A stretch of DNA of 64,000 nt from assembly GCA_018292915.2 (NCBI GenBank), contig JACVVK020000005.1, forward strand, positions 3,474,501-3,538,500. The letters run 5' to 3'. Numbering within the stretch: position 1 is the stretch's first letter; the number at the start of each line of letters is the position of its first letter. Position numbers and translations under genes: made by a program. Of this stretch, positions 42,019 to 51,897 are shown in pieces. The notes below the pieces were generated by a model. The model was not told the origin of the DNA, made no database searches, and worked only from the letters and a program-made list of their open reading frames with translations. Origin of the DNA: Batillaria attramentaria. Taxonomy: Eukaryota; Mollusca; Gastropoda; Batillariidae.

Positions 42019-42238
42019 GTACGTACATAGCACATTTCGTACCACGCACGAGTATCCCACGTGTTTGTCCTCAGCTGAGTGAGGTTTGCGAGGACAGGAG
42101 ATGGTGAAATTCTTTTGAATTCCTGTCAAATGCTTGTCCCTAAATGTCCTGTGTAATGTTCTTTGTTTCTTGGTCAAAACATTTAAGGGGTGAACATGAT
42201 GGCTGAGGCTCAAAGGGGGTTTTTGAATTCTGTGGCAG

Positions 42239-42514
42239 GTACTTCACACAACGGGAAGTTCTGGACAATGTGCCCACTTGTCACCTTTTGCTGGGTGGGA
42301 TTCTGACCGGAATCCTTCTGGTGTGCGTGGCGTCTATGGCTTATCCTCCAACGGTGGACAAGAACGAGGCGCGTGGCAACACACTAGTGGTGGAGGTAGA
42401 GAAGCCGGAAAAAGAGGATTCAGCAGATGATGCCACAAAGGCTCCGTTTCAAAATTCCTCATATTCATCGAACGACAAGGATGACAGAGATGTTGGCATC
42501 TCTTTTATTTCTGA
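42239..42514 (+). CDS. Transporter copy 1 exon 5
   Basis: The acceptor TGTGGCAG completes GT|G. The donor GTGGGT falls within the codon that becomes GA|G (phase 2). It encodes YFTQREVLDNVPTCHLL, TM6 (GGILTGILLVCVASMAYPP) and the acidic central loop VEKPEKEDSADD to DDRDVGISFIS. Confidence 0.88.
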
Positions 42515-42867
42515 GTGGGTCAAGTTTCGTCATTACATCGAGCTGTTCTTCTCTTGCTAGAACTATTAAAGCTTCATTATTTAATAATGCACGACATTAA
42601 GACACCATACGGAATGCAAGAAAACAGAGTTCCGACACAGGATGACGATGATGATCAAACGGTTAGCCAGTTTCCAAACTTTCCGTTGCTAAAGCTACAG
42701 AGATATCTACTAAAATGAGACAGAATAAGACAACAACGTCGAGTTTTGTTGGTGCATAGCGGATTTGATCAATAAAACCTTTACTTTTTAAGATGGCCGC
42801 ACTGTGTTTGAGGTAAATTGGGGTACTTTCTAGTCATGCTCTTCCTCTGTTGTGGTCTACCGTCTAG

Positions 42868-43017
42868 GGGTCTCCACAAACCGCTAGACAAAGCATCACC
42901 AGACTACATCCCTGATTACACGCCTTTGGAGGTGATCAAGTCCCGAGCCGCGTGGACGGTGTGGCTCATCCATCTTGGAATGGGCTTCGGAGGGACGTTC
43001 ATCTGGGCTTTTACAAG
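42868..43017 (+). CDS. Transporter copy 1 exon 6 (carries the 1-bp deletion)
   Basis: Acceptor ACCGTCTAG, donor GTGCGT. It encodes GLHKPLDKASPDYIPDYTPL, EVIKSRAAWTVWLIHLGMGF and GGTFIWAF, then TR instead of YK because one base is missing near 43010-43013. It ends in phase 2, where the next exon expects phase 0. Confidence 0.88.
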
Positions 43018-43355
43018 GTGCGTTCAGAGCGTACGAGGGCGCGTCAATCAAGACTCATATTCTCATTTTTGATTGAAACATCCTCGTAGTTCACGGTCCC
43101 TTATGGATGGTCTTCACACCCTCGTACGTTGTTGCTGCTGTTTAGTCTGGTAATTACACCTCGATAACACCGCAGAAGCAGCGCCTTGCTATTTTACGCG
43201 TTGTGGAATGTGAGAATAGGATTTTTTTCAATTTTTCACTGATTGACCGAGAAAGTCCTTAGAGGTGATCTGCTTCATGTACGTGTAATATGGAGGCTCC
43301 AGAGGCATACGACTTGTCAGAGGTTTGGTGTAATCACGATGCGTCTGTTTTACAG

Positions 43356-43478
43356 GCGTATGGTCAGACATTCATCCACAATGACCACCTTCTGGCGCTC
43401 ATTGGTTCATTCTCTTCTGTGTTCAACTGCATCGGCCGACCAATCTGGGGGCTGCTGGCTGACAAGATTGGAATCCAA
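43356..43478 (+). CDS. Transporter copy 1 exon 7
   Basis: Acceptor TTTTACAG, donor GTAAGC. In the ancestral frame (phase 0 both sides) it encodes AYGQTFIHNDHLLALIGSFS, SVFNCIGRPIWGLLADKIGI and Q, i.e. TM8 and the second motif A. Confidence 0.92.
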
Positions 43479-43621
43479 GTAAGCACGGTATTTCTGTCTG
43501 AATGTGCAACAGTAACAGCGTATTTTATACACAGAAATCGGTTCTGTACCCATAGCGCTTTCCGGTGTCACATTATTGTGTGAATGAAGAGAGGTATCAT
43601 AAAAACAATTCAGACAAATTT

Positions 43622-43854
43622 CAGTTGGATGGGTGAGCCGTGGTTTGGGAGTTTAACGTCCTTTCTCGTTACGTATGCGTTATATGAATGACAAGGCAAC
43701 GATAAAAAGACCAGCAAAAACGTAGTATCTGACCCAAGCCAGAATTCGAACTCACGACCCGAGCTTTGAAAGTTCAACCAAAGATCTTGGAAACATCTGA
43801 TTCCAAGGTCTTTGGTTCAACCCTCTACCATTCGGCTATCCCGGCACCCTGGTT
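43622..43854 (-). mobile_element. SINE-A copy with a palindromic insertion
   Basis: Body and B box are present on the minus strand (GAGTTCGAATTCTGGC, GTAACGAGAAAGGACGTTAA). A hairpin of about 45 bp (GTTCAACCAAAGATCTTGG with its inverse, 43777-43826) interrupts the A-box half. Confidence 0.75.
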
Positions 43855-44100
43855 CAACAGGTAGAGCGTCTGTCTTCCGCAGGTGACTCTTTGAACGACT
43901 GTTACGATGAAGCATTGGTTCGACCCCAGTGCAGGTAGAGTTGTGATACACGCTAACAACTTCTTTCTTGGCTCCCTGAAGGCCTATTGGGGGTTTTCTC
44001 CGGGTCCTGCGGCTTTCCTCTCCCAGAAAAAAAATCGAAAATAGGTAGGTAGGTGGTGCTGCACCGCGGCGACGCGCTTCTCTCGGAAAGCAACTCGAAT
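43852..44100 (+). mobile_element. SINE-D fragment, tRNA-like head
   Basis: GTTCAACAGGTAGAGCGTCT and GGTTCGACCCCAGTGC resemble A and B boxes. The body TTTTCTCCGGGTCCTGCGG, GGCTTTCCTCTCCCAGAAAA and GCGACGCGCTTCTCT recurs at 62403-62520, in the paralogous intron. Confidence 0.6.
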
Positions 44101-44177
44101 CTACCCAAAGGCACAACAGAAAACAAGCATGCAATGTGCTTTTAATTTGCCCCCCCCCCCCCCCCCCCCTTTTGCAG

Positions 44178-44387
44178 ACGTGCCTGATGGTGAGCCAGTC
44201 CATGCTCCTCGTTTCCATGGCAACGCTGGTGGTCTGCGAGTACGTTGGAGCGGCCATGTTCTTCGTGTGGGTCTGTCTGATTTTCTTCGCCCTCTGTGGT
44301 TACTACGCAATGCAGATCCCGCTCGTCTTCACCATATTCGGCGCGCGATGCTCCACTTTCAGCACTGGGATTGTCTATGGTTCAGGG
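44178..44387 (+). CDS. Transporter copy 1 exon 8
   Basis: Acceptor TTTTGCAG after a poly-C tract, donor GTGAGT (phase 0). It encodes TCLMVSQSMLLVSMATLVVC (TM9), EYVGAAMFFVWVCLIFFALC (TM10) and IPLVFTIFGARCSTFSTGIV (TM11 start). In the shifted frame the fourth codon is TGA. Confidence 0.93.
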
Positions 44388-44511
44388 GTGAGTGACGCTC
44401 TAACAGTCAATGTCGTAGAGGTCTGGCGTTAAGGCGACGTCACACGGGCAACATTTTCTTGAAACCAATCGCGAAAACTGTTCTTGAAAACGTGTTGTCG
44501 CTTCGTGCATG

Positions 44512-44513
<2 letters not shown>

Positions 44514-44586
<73 letters not shown>

Positions 44587-44610
44587 GAGAGAGAGAGAGA
44601 GAGAGAGAGT
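44514..44610. repeat. (CA)n(GA)n compound microsatellite
   Basis: About 68 bp of CA then CAGA and GA repeats, in intron 8 of copy 1. Confidence 0.95.
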
Positions 44611-45203
44611 TTCTGCAGTGTTTCACTTGTGTCTTCAGGATGCCTCCCTTGTCGATCTCTGAGAATTTCCGACTGTCAAGTTGTACGAATCGCAGTTGGT
44701 TTACAAATAGAGTGTGTATTAATGTTCTGTTTGTAAATCGACTTCTGTAAATTACCGTGGAAAACACTCAGAATGTATTTCAAAACAGCATGACCGAAAC
44801 AAAGAGACGAACGAAGAATTAATAATCACAGATCAGATCTGAAAATCGACTCACTCTAAGCCAGTCATGTCTGTGAAATTCAATCGCATCGACGCCAAAG
44901 GCCCATCTTTTAAAGTTTTGTTTTTGTAGGATGCCGCGCGGGCAACACACAAAGCGGGGTGAGACTGATGTAAGTTTATAAGTACGTCTCATGTTGAGAC
45001 CGATCAGCGGCCCGCATTTCATCATCTTCCCGCATAATTGTTGCAACTCACGTGCCCCGATACTTCAACAACTGTTGTGAGAATGTAGAGCCTAAAATCT
45101 CGCGACACAAGAAAACACCCGGCAACTGTTTTAGAAAACAGTGTGGGGAGCTATGTCACACGACCAGTAACTCCAGTAAATACCAGTGCCATTTATGTTT
45201 CAG

Positions 45204-45303
45204 GTGATTTACATGTTCTGTTCCATCTTCGTGTCTGCGGCTGCAAAAGATGCGTTTGGCTGGCGTGGTGTCTTCCTTGTTGGAGCTGGTTTTATCTTCT
45301 TCA
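45204..45303 (+). CDS. Transporter copy 1 exon 9
   Basis: Acceptor ATGTTTCAG, donor GTAAGC (phase 1). It encodes VIYMFCSIFVSAAAKDAFGW and RGVFLVGAGFIFF (TM11 end and TM12). Confidence 0.92.
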
Positions 45304-45769
45304 GTAAGCATGTTACATTCAAAAGGGGTAATTCGCAAGATTGCAGAATTATTTTCTTTGAGCCCAAGGGGCTTTTGATGCCATAATACAACCCAGTTAA
45401 AGTCACCAAAGGCGGCTATTATCATAAATAATATTAAATATCGTCCTCATTACACACCTCTCGCACACATTCCATGAATAATACCCTCATTAGATACACC
45501 ATAAACATTGAGAAGGTGCACATACAGCCATGCCACGATCTGAAAAATAAAGTAACGAAGGTGACGCTTTGGTGATGAAGTCTCTTAACCACTGGACCAG
45601 CGACCGTTTCAATGGATAGTCTCGTATCAGTCCAGATCTTCACGAGACCGCCTGTTGAACTAGCATGTCGAGCGTTGCGGTGTCTTATGTCAGTTTATTC
45701 ATGAAAAGTAGGAACTGGTCCGGCCCCGATTGTTTCGAGTTCCACTTTGTGGGTGATTGGGGAATAGGG

Positions 45770-45952
45770 TGGCTGGCTGGGTGGGTGTTTGGGAGTTTAA
45801 CGTCCTTTTCCACCACATACGGGTGATATCAAAGACGGGGCAACGATGAAAAAGCCAGCACAAATATTTGGCCCCAGTCGGGATACCAACTCACGACCCG
45901 AGCATTGGAAGTCCAGCGCTCTACCATTCGGCCAACCCCGCTCCCCGATTGG
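45770..45952 (-). mobile_element. SINE-A, near-complete copy (intron 9, copy 1)
   Basis: The minus strand carries GGCCGAATGGTAGAGCGCTG, GAGTTGGTATCCCGACTGGG, AAATATTTGTGCTGGC, GATATCACCCGTATGTGGTG and GGACGTTAAACTCCCAAACA. Confidence 0.88.
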
Positions 45953-46091
45953 GGAATGACGTTTATCAGTGTGAAAGATTGGGTAATAACGTCTAGGTGT
46001 ATTGAGTTAAGGCAAGAAAGATGCTTTTACACCAGATTTTCACGCCTGACACAATATTCTTGTTGAAAGTGCTGTTGGGAGCGCAGAAAGT

Positions 46092-46223
46092 GGATGAATC
46101 CAGACATCAAGCTGTACGTAACGCTTGTAGTAACGTACTGTATAAGTGAACATGACGCAAGGGCAACACCTTTACAGTAAAGGGTCGTGTTCACCCTGGG
46201 AGTAAAAGCGTTCCGTAGCTTGA
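46092..46223. repeat. Hairpin-forming inverted repeat (possible MITE)
   Basis: AATCCAGACATCAAGCTGTA and its near inverse (TAGCTTGATGTCTGGATT) bound about 130 bp, with AACGCTT/AAGCGTT inner arms. The CATCAAGCTGT core echoes the hairpin of element R. Confidence 0.65.
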
Positions 46224-46674
46224 TGTCTGGATTAATACAAAACTAAAAACAAAACAACAAAATGAACGCTTTCAAAACAACAACAACGACAACAACACTC
46301 TTTTTGGTGTTCAGTATACGTAGAATAAGTAGCTTTTATTTCCTATCAAGCTGTTGTTTACCGACGAGTGATGAATCTATACCTATGGATCAAAATACCT
46401 ATGGTTGATGATTATATGTATTTTTGTGATTATTAACCGTAACTACCGTCATTCCTAAATGCCATAGATTTGATGAGCACTTAGATCCTGTAACCATGTC
46501 ATCATATGTTCCCTTAGCTATAATTATGCCACTTTTCTCTGAAGTCTCCGATTCCTGTTGTGACAGGTCAGAATGGAGGTGATTTTGAGTGATTTTAATG
46601 AGATAAATAGAACGGACATATATGGCGTACATTTCAAAGAACCTGTATTACTGTTTGTTTTCCCGCTCTACCAG

Positions 46675-46781
46675 GTTTGCTGTGCAACGCGTCATTACGG
46701 TTTGACTGTGGCCACCCTATCCCTGCCCACATGAAGAGGGACCTGTTTTCAGGAAGACGGAAACATACTCGAAGACCGTAG
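46675..46781 (+). CDS. Transporter copy 1 exon 10 (C-terminus)
   Basis: The acceptor CTCTACCAG completes A|GT. It encodes SLLCNASLRFDCGHPIPAHM, KRDLFSGRRKHTRRP and TAG at 46779-46781: the end of TM12 and a basic cytosolic tail. Confidence 0.82.
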
Positions 46782-46957
46782 ACGGTGTTTGTTGTTTGTT
46801 TGTCCATGGAATTACCATTGACAACGTCTTTCCCATTAGCACATATACATGTACATCTGTGTCTTCATGTGAACAACATACAGCGGTTTCAGCCCCGGTA
46901 AATGCTTGTTGGGAGTTTTGTCCAGTAACATACAAAGAACACATATACTAGATATAT

Positions 46958-47032
46958 ATAAAGGGGAAGTAAGTAAAACTGAGAGCGCTAGATCTAGGTA
47001 GCGCTCTTAGCTTTACTTACTTCCCCTATATG
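46958..47032. repeat. Near-perfect 75-bp palindrome
   Basis: The arms AAAGGGGAAGTAAGTAAAAC and its inverse, plus GAGAGCGCTA/TAGCGCTCTT, surround an AGATCTAG centre. It is flanked by ATAT on both sides, as in a small MITE. Confidence 0.8.
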
Positions 47033-47276
47033 TAGGTGATGTGTGTTTTGTATGTTTTTGGACAAATCTGTCTTGTCCTACATTGACTACAAGCCACGGG
47101 GCTGGAGGACTAATCGCCGCGCGCAGGGGGGGGGGGGGGGGGTTGGAAGGGTACCATCCTTCCACCAAAACACCCAACATATCTAAGGGTATCTCACCAT
47201 TCACAGGACCCCCATTACATAATATATATACAGATACATATCTTTATCTGTGTCTCTGTCTCTGATACTTGTATTT

Positions 47277-48612
47277 TATCATTCATAAAGGCCTCTTTTT
47301 CTTTGATCTCTCCTGTGGAATAAGTGTCCGTATTGTACTATTACTGGAGAAATCATGTGACATCACATGACAATCAGGCATGGTTCCCTGCAAAAAAGGT
47401 TCTTTCATTCAGACAGAGAGAACAGAGATACAGCCTTTTTGGCAAAAAAAACCAAAACCAAAAACAAAAAACCAAAAACAAACAAAAAAACAACAACAAC
47501 AACAAAACCACATCGTCATCGATGAGCAAGTACATGTATTACTACTCTTCGGGGAGAACTCACTCCCTAAGTCAACACCATCGACGACGAAACATTTTGA
47601 CTCGGCATATCGGTGTTTCCGACTTCATAAACTCGTTCAAGTACAAAACCAACAGTAGCCTGTACCTAGCAAGCACTCCTTACTCAAATTTCGGACAGTT
47701 GAAACCAACACTTATCAAAAGTCGTTCTCAAAAAGTTCAGTCGAAGCTGGCGTCCCACCGACATGTATGCTGTTTACTGATTTGGCCGACCGTAAGCCGG
47801 ACGCAAATACCGCTGCTCATGTTCGAGACGGCAGCAGACTTGACCTACCAAACGCTGCGCTCTCAAATCAAAAACAGTTTCAACGCTAGGAAACCCAAAA
47901 CCTGCGACATAAAGCTGAACAGAATCGACCGAGGCGGTCGTCTGCTGTCGGCGCAGAGAATGGCAGCGGAATCGTTATCTAGATAGATCTCCGATTGAAC
48001 AGAAGCTTCTTGAATCCGTTGCATCATGCATGCAGTTATGAAATGTACCTGCTGGGGGAAGGACACTTTATATCGGTGTACATGTACTACAAATATTAGA
48101 AAAAACACTCACAAAGCTTCATATTTCGTGAAGAATCGCGACAGGAAAACTCCCGCTCGAACCCTAATCGTGCAAAGCGTGAACAGACTGAGCTGTGCTT
48201 GATCGGTTTCGCATTCACCTCGCAAATTTACATTTCCTTGAAAGCAAAGCGTTAGCATGTTTGTTTGTGTCTTGAGTCGAAGTTTAAATTTTTTTTTTTT
48301 TTTGTTTGGATTTGAGTTCATGAGTGAATTGTCACCGTCTTGCTAGCATAAAAGCGCACTTTATTCTGTCGGCGTCGTGCTCTGCCGACGTACAAACTCG
48401 TTCGTCTGCTATGGGCAGCCGCTGTCGACTGTCACTTTTTACTGGCATGAACGTTCAAAATATACCATAAACTGGGAGAAAAAAAGGATGATAAAGCATT
48501 TACACCCCATCAAGCTGTGGTATACTGACTCGTATTTTGATCCAAGACGCAATCAACCCTTTGCTAAAGCTCAGGGTCGGTATACCACAGCTTGATGGGG
48601 AATAACTGCTAA
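47277..48612 (+). mobile_element. Element R, copy 2 (longest)
   Basis: It has the same ends as copy 1 (TTATCATTCATAAAGGCC to GGGGAATAACTGCTAA) but retains about 158 bp at 47789-47946. An open frame at 47324-47986 runs through this segment and ends NRIDRGGRLLSAQRMAAESL. The family of that frame is unknown. The terminal hairpin (48505-48600) has lost part of its right arm. Confidence 0.72.
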
Positions 48613-48671
48613 GAAATTGTATACAGTTATATTTGTATCCGTTGGGACGTTCATCATTCTCTTCGCAGGCG

Positions 48672-48755
48672 TTATTACCATGCATACTCGTACTTCATGT
48701 GTACAACGTATAACGGCCTCAGCCCCAATAAATACTTGTAGGAAGTAATGTTCAT
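48672..48755 (+). repeat. Duplicate of the transporter copy 1 3' UTR segment, with AATAAA
   Basis: CTTCATGTGTACAACGTATA, CGGCCTCAGCCCCAATAAAT aligns with 46864-46915 (CTTCATGTGAACAACATACA, CAGCCCCGGTAAATGCTTG). AATAAA lies at 48727-48732. It could be the original poly(A) region displaced by element R, or a partial duplication. Confidence 0.45.
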
Positions 48756-48759
48756 TTTA

Positions 48760-49057
48760 TATGAGTCACCAGATTTCTGTTAATAAACTGAATTGATGGG
48801 AACAGCTCACCCTTCCCAACTCAGCCTACTGAGTTATGTTTGGAAGAGTGTGTGGTGTAGATGAGCTGAGCGTGTGTGAGGAAGAGGAGCGAGGTATCAG
48901 TGTGTTAGTGGTCGAGTAATACAGTAACAGACGCACCTCAACTATTCTCTGTCGTTGGTAATGGTAAAGTAAGACTAAACGTCGTAACTGCAGACTTACA
49001 CGTATACGGTATACAGTCGCTCAAATTTGCTGTTTTATCCCGTTGCCCATCAGCTGT
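48760..49057. other. Spacer, nothing recognised
   Basis: Unremarkable DNA before the minisatellite. Confidence 0.4.
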
Positions 49058-49324
49058 GGTGGAGTTCACGAAGACGCACAGGGTAACCCAGAATATTGGT
49101 CGAGTTCACGAAGACGCATAGGGTAACCCAGAATATTGGTCGAGTTCACGAAGACGCATAGGGTAACCGGGAATATTGGTGGAGCTCACGAAGACCTACA
49201 GGGTAACCCAGAATATTGGCGGAGTTCACGAAGACGCATAGGGTAAGCTGTGATTTAACCGATAGTTTATCTCACTTATTTATCTCGTGCTTAGTCTCAC
49301 TTTTATTTTGTATTATATCATTGC

Positions 49325-49404
<80 letters not shown>

Positions 49405-49869
49405 TGGTGGAGTTCACGAAGACGTACAGGGTAACCCAGAATATTGGGGAGATCACGAAGACGCATAGGGTAACACAGAATATTGGTGGAGGTCACGAAG
49501 ACGCACAGGGTAACACAGAATATTGGCGGAGTTCACGAAGACGCATAGGGTAACCCAGAACATTGGTGGAGTTCACGAAAACGCATAGGGTAACTCAGAC
49601 TATTGGTGGAATTCACGAAGACGCATAGGGTAACTCAGAATATTGGTGGAATTCACGAAGACGCATAGGGTAACACAGAATATTGGTCGAGTTCACTTAG
49701 ACGCATAGAGTAACCCAGAATATTGGAGTCCATGAAGACGCATTAGGTCATTCAGAATATTGGTCGAGTTAATGAAGACGGATAGGGTAACCCAGCATAT
49801 TGGTGGAGTTTACGAAGACGCATAGGATAACCCAGAAAGTTGGTGGAGTTCACGAAGACACAAAGGGTG
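49058..49869. repeat. 40-bp minisatellite, about 17 units, split by a TG array
   Basis: Units share GGAGTTCACGAAGACGCATA, GGGTAACCCAGAATATTGG. The period of 40 is seen from GAGTTCACG at 49103 and 49143. Five units precede and about twelve follow a non-repeat piece with a TG array (about 49246-49402). The left part of that piece is similar to 51745-51891. Confidence 0.92.
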
Positions 49870-49879
49870 ACTGGCATTT

Positions 49880-50091
49880 TTTCCCCGTTGCCGCTTCTTT
49901 GATATCACTCGTACGTGGTGGAAAACTGAATACGTTAAACTCCCAGACACCCACACCGATAGTTCCAGTTCGGAGATTGGGCGAGCCTATCGCGTGTCTC
50001 AAAAGACAGCGCATTTCGCTTGGGTGGGGTGTTTGGGTGGGGTGTTTGGGTGGGTGTTTGGGAGTTTAACGTTCTTTTCCACCACGTATGC
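49880..50091. mobile_element. Two opposed SINE-A 3' fragments
   Basis: Plus strand 49880-49963: CCCCGTTGCC, TTTGATATCACTCGTACGTG, TTAAACTCCCAGACACCCAC. Minus strand about 50022-50091: ACGTGGTGGAAAAGAACGTT, AAACTCCCAAACACCC with the CACCCAAA tail repeated. Confidence 0.7.
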
Positions 50092-50940
50092 ATTTCGCTT
50101 GAACGCTTTGTGTTCAGATTCATTTGCATGGCTAATGTTATGTATCGGAATAATGAATGATAATAATTGCTCTGAATAATTTTTCTGTAATTTTTTGTGT
50201 CGGTAAGAATAGTGAGAGGCAGGAAAATATGCCCACACCCACAATTTCGAAGCTACAACGAGTGTTGTTTTCAGTCCCTCAGTACTGCGATATTTGAGTG
50301 ACAGCCGGCTGACCCCACGTGACCTAGCTCACACGTGCGCAAAACTGAGGAGGGAGAAAGGTATAAAAGCTGCATTGCCGCCATAGTGATCCTCTTTGGA
50401 CCATCAGTGACACTGTTTGCAGTTGGATTTAACGGGAAGGTTTGGTCAGTATTAATGAACTGTGTGATAAAGTTCCCTATCAATGGTTATTTAATTTCAC
50501 TTAGGAAAGGAGGTACAGTGCTTAGCGTTGAATAGTTGTTTTGTTCGGGTATTTTTTTTTTCAGATTTCTTTCTTTCTTCGTAGATTTGCATTTGTTGCA
50601 TAGTTTGTTAGTTTGTCAGTCCGTCTATTCGTCTCTTGCGCGGCGTTAAGCCCTAAATAACTAACTAACTAATTAACTAACCGTCTATTCGTCTGTTTAG
50701 CTTTAGCTTTGTATTGTACCCTGTCTCGTCTCATTTTTATTTTGTTGTTTTATAATTGTCATCACCAGCGAACCTGATTAGTTCGTTTTGGCCCTGTGCT
50801 TCGAAATTTCGGAGGGTCGGAAATGTTGTTTACCTCTCTTTATTTAATATTTTTCTTTTGATAATAAGAACACAAACAATAACAATCTATTATTTAGTGA
50901 TGGGAACAGTAGCGAGAAGGACTCACAGTGACCAGTTGTC
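50092..50940. other. Intergenic, nothing recognised
   Basis: No coding signal. ACTAACTAACTAATTAACTA near 50658. Confidence 0.4.
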
Positions 50941-50949
50941 ATACATGAA

Positions 50950-51455
50950 AAGGAGGTGGCAATTGTAGAGTTTTAAATACTTGCATAGGTACTATTATTG
51001 ATCAGAAGCTGACTTTCAATGAACATACAGACAAGGTGTAAAAGAAATCTCAACAGCGTCTGTCTCTACTTCGAAAACTTAAAAGTTTTGATGTCAGCCG
51101 CGTGTGCTTGAACTTGTGTACAGAGGCCGTGTTGAAAGTGTCCTGGCATTTAACATGCTCAGCCTGGTTAGGACAGCTAACTGTCAAACAGAAAACTAAA
51201 CTGGGCCGAGTGGTTAACATGGCCAGCAAACTGACTGGGCAACCACAGCAGCAGCTGTCCACACTGTACGATTCTGCCCTTACCAGAAAGGCTTTTGAAA
51301 TTTTTAATGACTCTGTTCATCCGCTCAACTCTGCTTTCCAGAAATTACCATCATACAGGCGTGTTAAAGTGCCTCTTGCACGTAAGAACACGTATAATTA
51401 TAAGAAATCATTTGTGCCATCCGCTGTTACTGTTCTGAATGCCGCATGTAAATGA
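50950..51455 (+). pseudogene. Decayed LINE reverse transcriptase C-terminus
   Basis: The main frame (51102-51455) reads TVKQKTKLGRVVNMASKLTG, then ALTRKAFEIFNDSVHPLN, FQKLPSYRRVKVPLARKNTY and KKSFVPSAVTVLNAACK. This is the stereotyped end of a LINE RT family abundant in fish and invertebrates. Upstream remnants (TIIDQKLTFNEHTDKV, then QQRLSLLRKLKSFDVSRVCL) are separated by a frameshift and a TAA near 51040. Confidence 0.82.
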
Positions 51456-51510
51456 CGACTTAAACTTATCAGCTTATTAGAATTTAGGTCAGTTTTGTAT
51501 CTACCGCCGG

Positions 51511-51513
<3 letters not shown>

Positions 51514-51595
<82 letters not shown>

Positions 51596-51650
51596 GAGTG
51601 AGTGAGTGAGTGAGTGAGATAGAGAAAGAAAGGGGGGGGGGGGGGCATTA
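51514..51650. repeat. (TG)n, (GAGT)n and poly-G tract
   Basis: About 79 bp TG, TGAGTGAGTGAGTGAG, then GA-rich DNA and a G run at 51632-51645, following the LINE end. Confidence 0.9.
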
Positions 51651-51827
51651 GTATTTTCCTTCTCAGGTTCTGTGATAGTGTATTCAATTAGTATTCATTC
51701 ATTTATTTTATTTGATTTATTTTATACTTATAGCACTGTGTAAAGCTGTGATTTAACACCGATAGATTATCTTACTTATTTATCTGGTTCTTAGTCTCAC
51801 TTTTATTCAGTTTGTATTATATCCTTG

Positions 51828-51828
<1 letters not shown>

Positions 51829-51891
<63 letters not shown>
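51829..51891. repeat. (TG)n microsatellite
   Basis: About 60 bp. Its left flank (TAGTCTCACTTTTATT, TTGTATTATATC) matches the flank of the TG array inside the 40-bp minisatellite. Confidence 0.93.

Positions 51892-51897
<6 letters not shown>

Larger units (their letters stand above)
37549..46781 (+). pseudogene. MFS transporter copy 1 (OFA/monocarboxylate-like), frameshifted in exon 6
   Basis: Ten exons: join(37549..37753, 39737..39926, 41050..41176, 41879..42018, 42239..42514, 42868..43017, 43356..43478, 44178..44387, 45204..45303, 46675..46781). With one base restored in exon 6 they would give 542 residues and 12 TM helices. Cytosolic N-terminus with CC/K-rich residues 34-47, TM1 48-68, long acidic loop between TM6 and TM7, motif A (GxLADKxG) at about 395-402, basic C-tail. 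Exon 6 is 150 nt against 151 in copy 2 (GCTTTTACAAG versus GCTTTCTACAAG). As written, a TGA is met at 44185-44187 after about 406 residues, removing TM9-12 and probably triggering decay. Exons 7-10 remain open in the ancestral frame, so the loss is recent, or it is an assembly error at a T run. Substrate unknown; a carboxylate is a family-based guess. Confidence 0.85.

Noticed and set aside
42868..43017. Alternative splicing as an explanation of the exon 6 phase mismatch
   Set aside because: No GT lies one base away on the 5' side of the donor, and both flanking frames are fixed by conserved protein sequence, so a deletion or sequence error is simpler.
48615..48745. Hydrophobic frame (TVIFVSVGTFIILFAGVITM) as an extra last exon of transporter copy 1
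   Set aside because: Exon 10 already completes TM12 and has its own stop; no counterpart can be shown and the acceptor lies in the end of element R.
49058..49869. CRISPR-like array
   Set aside because: The 40-bp units are directly abutting with no unique spacers, in a eukaryotic intergenic region.
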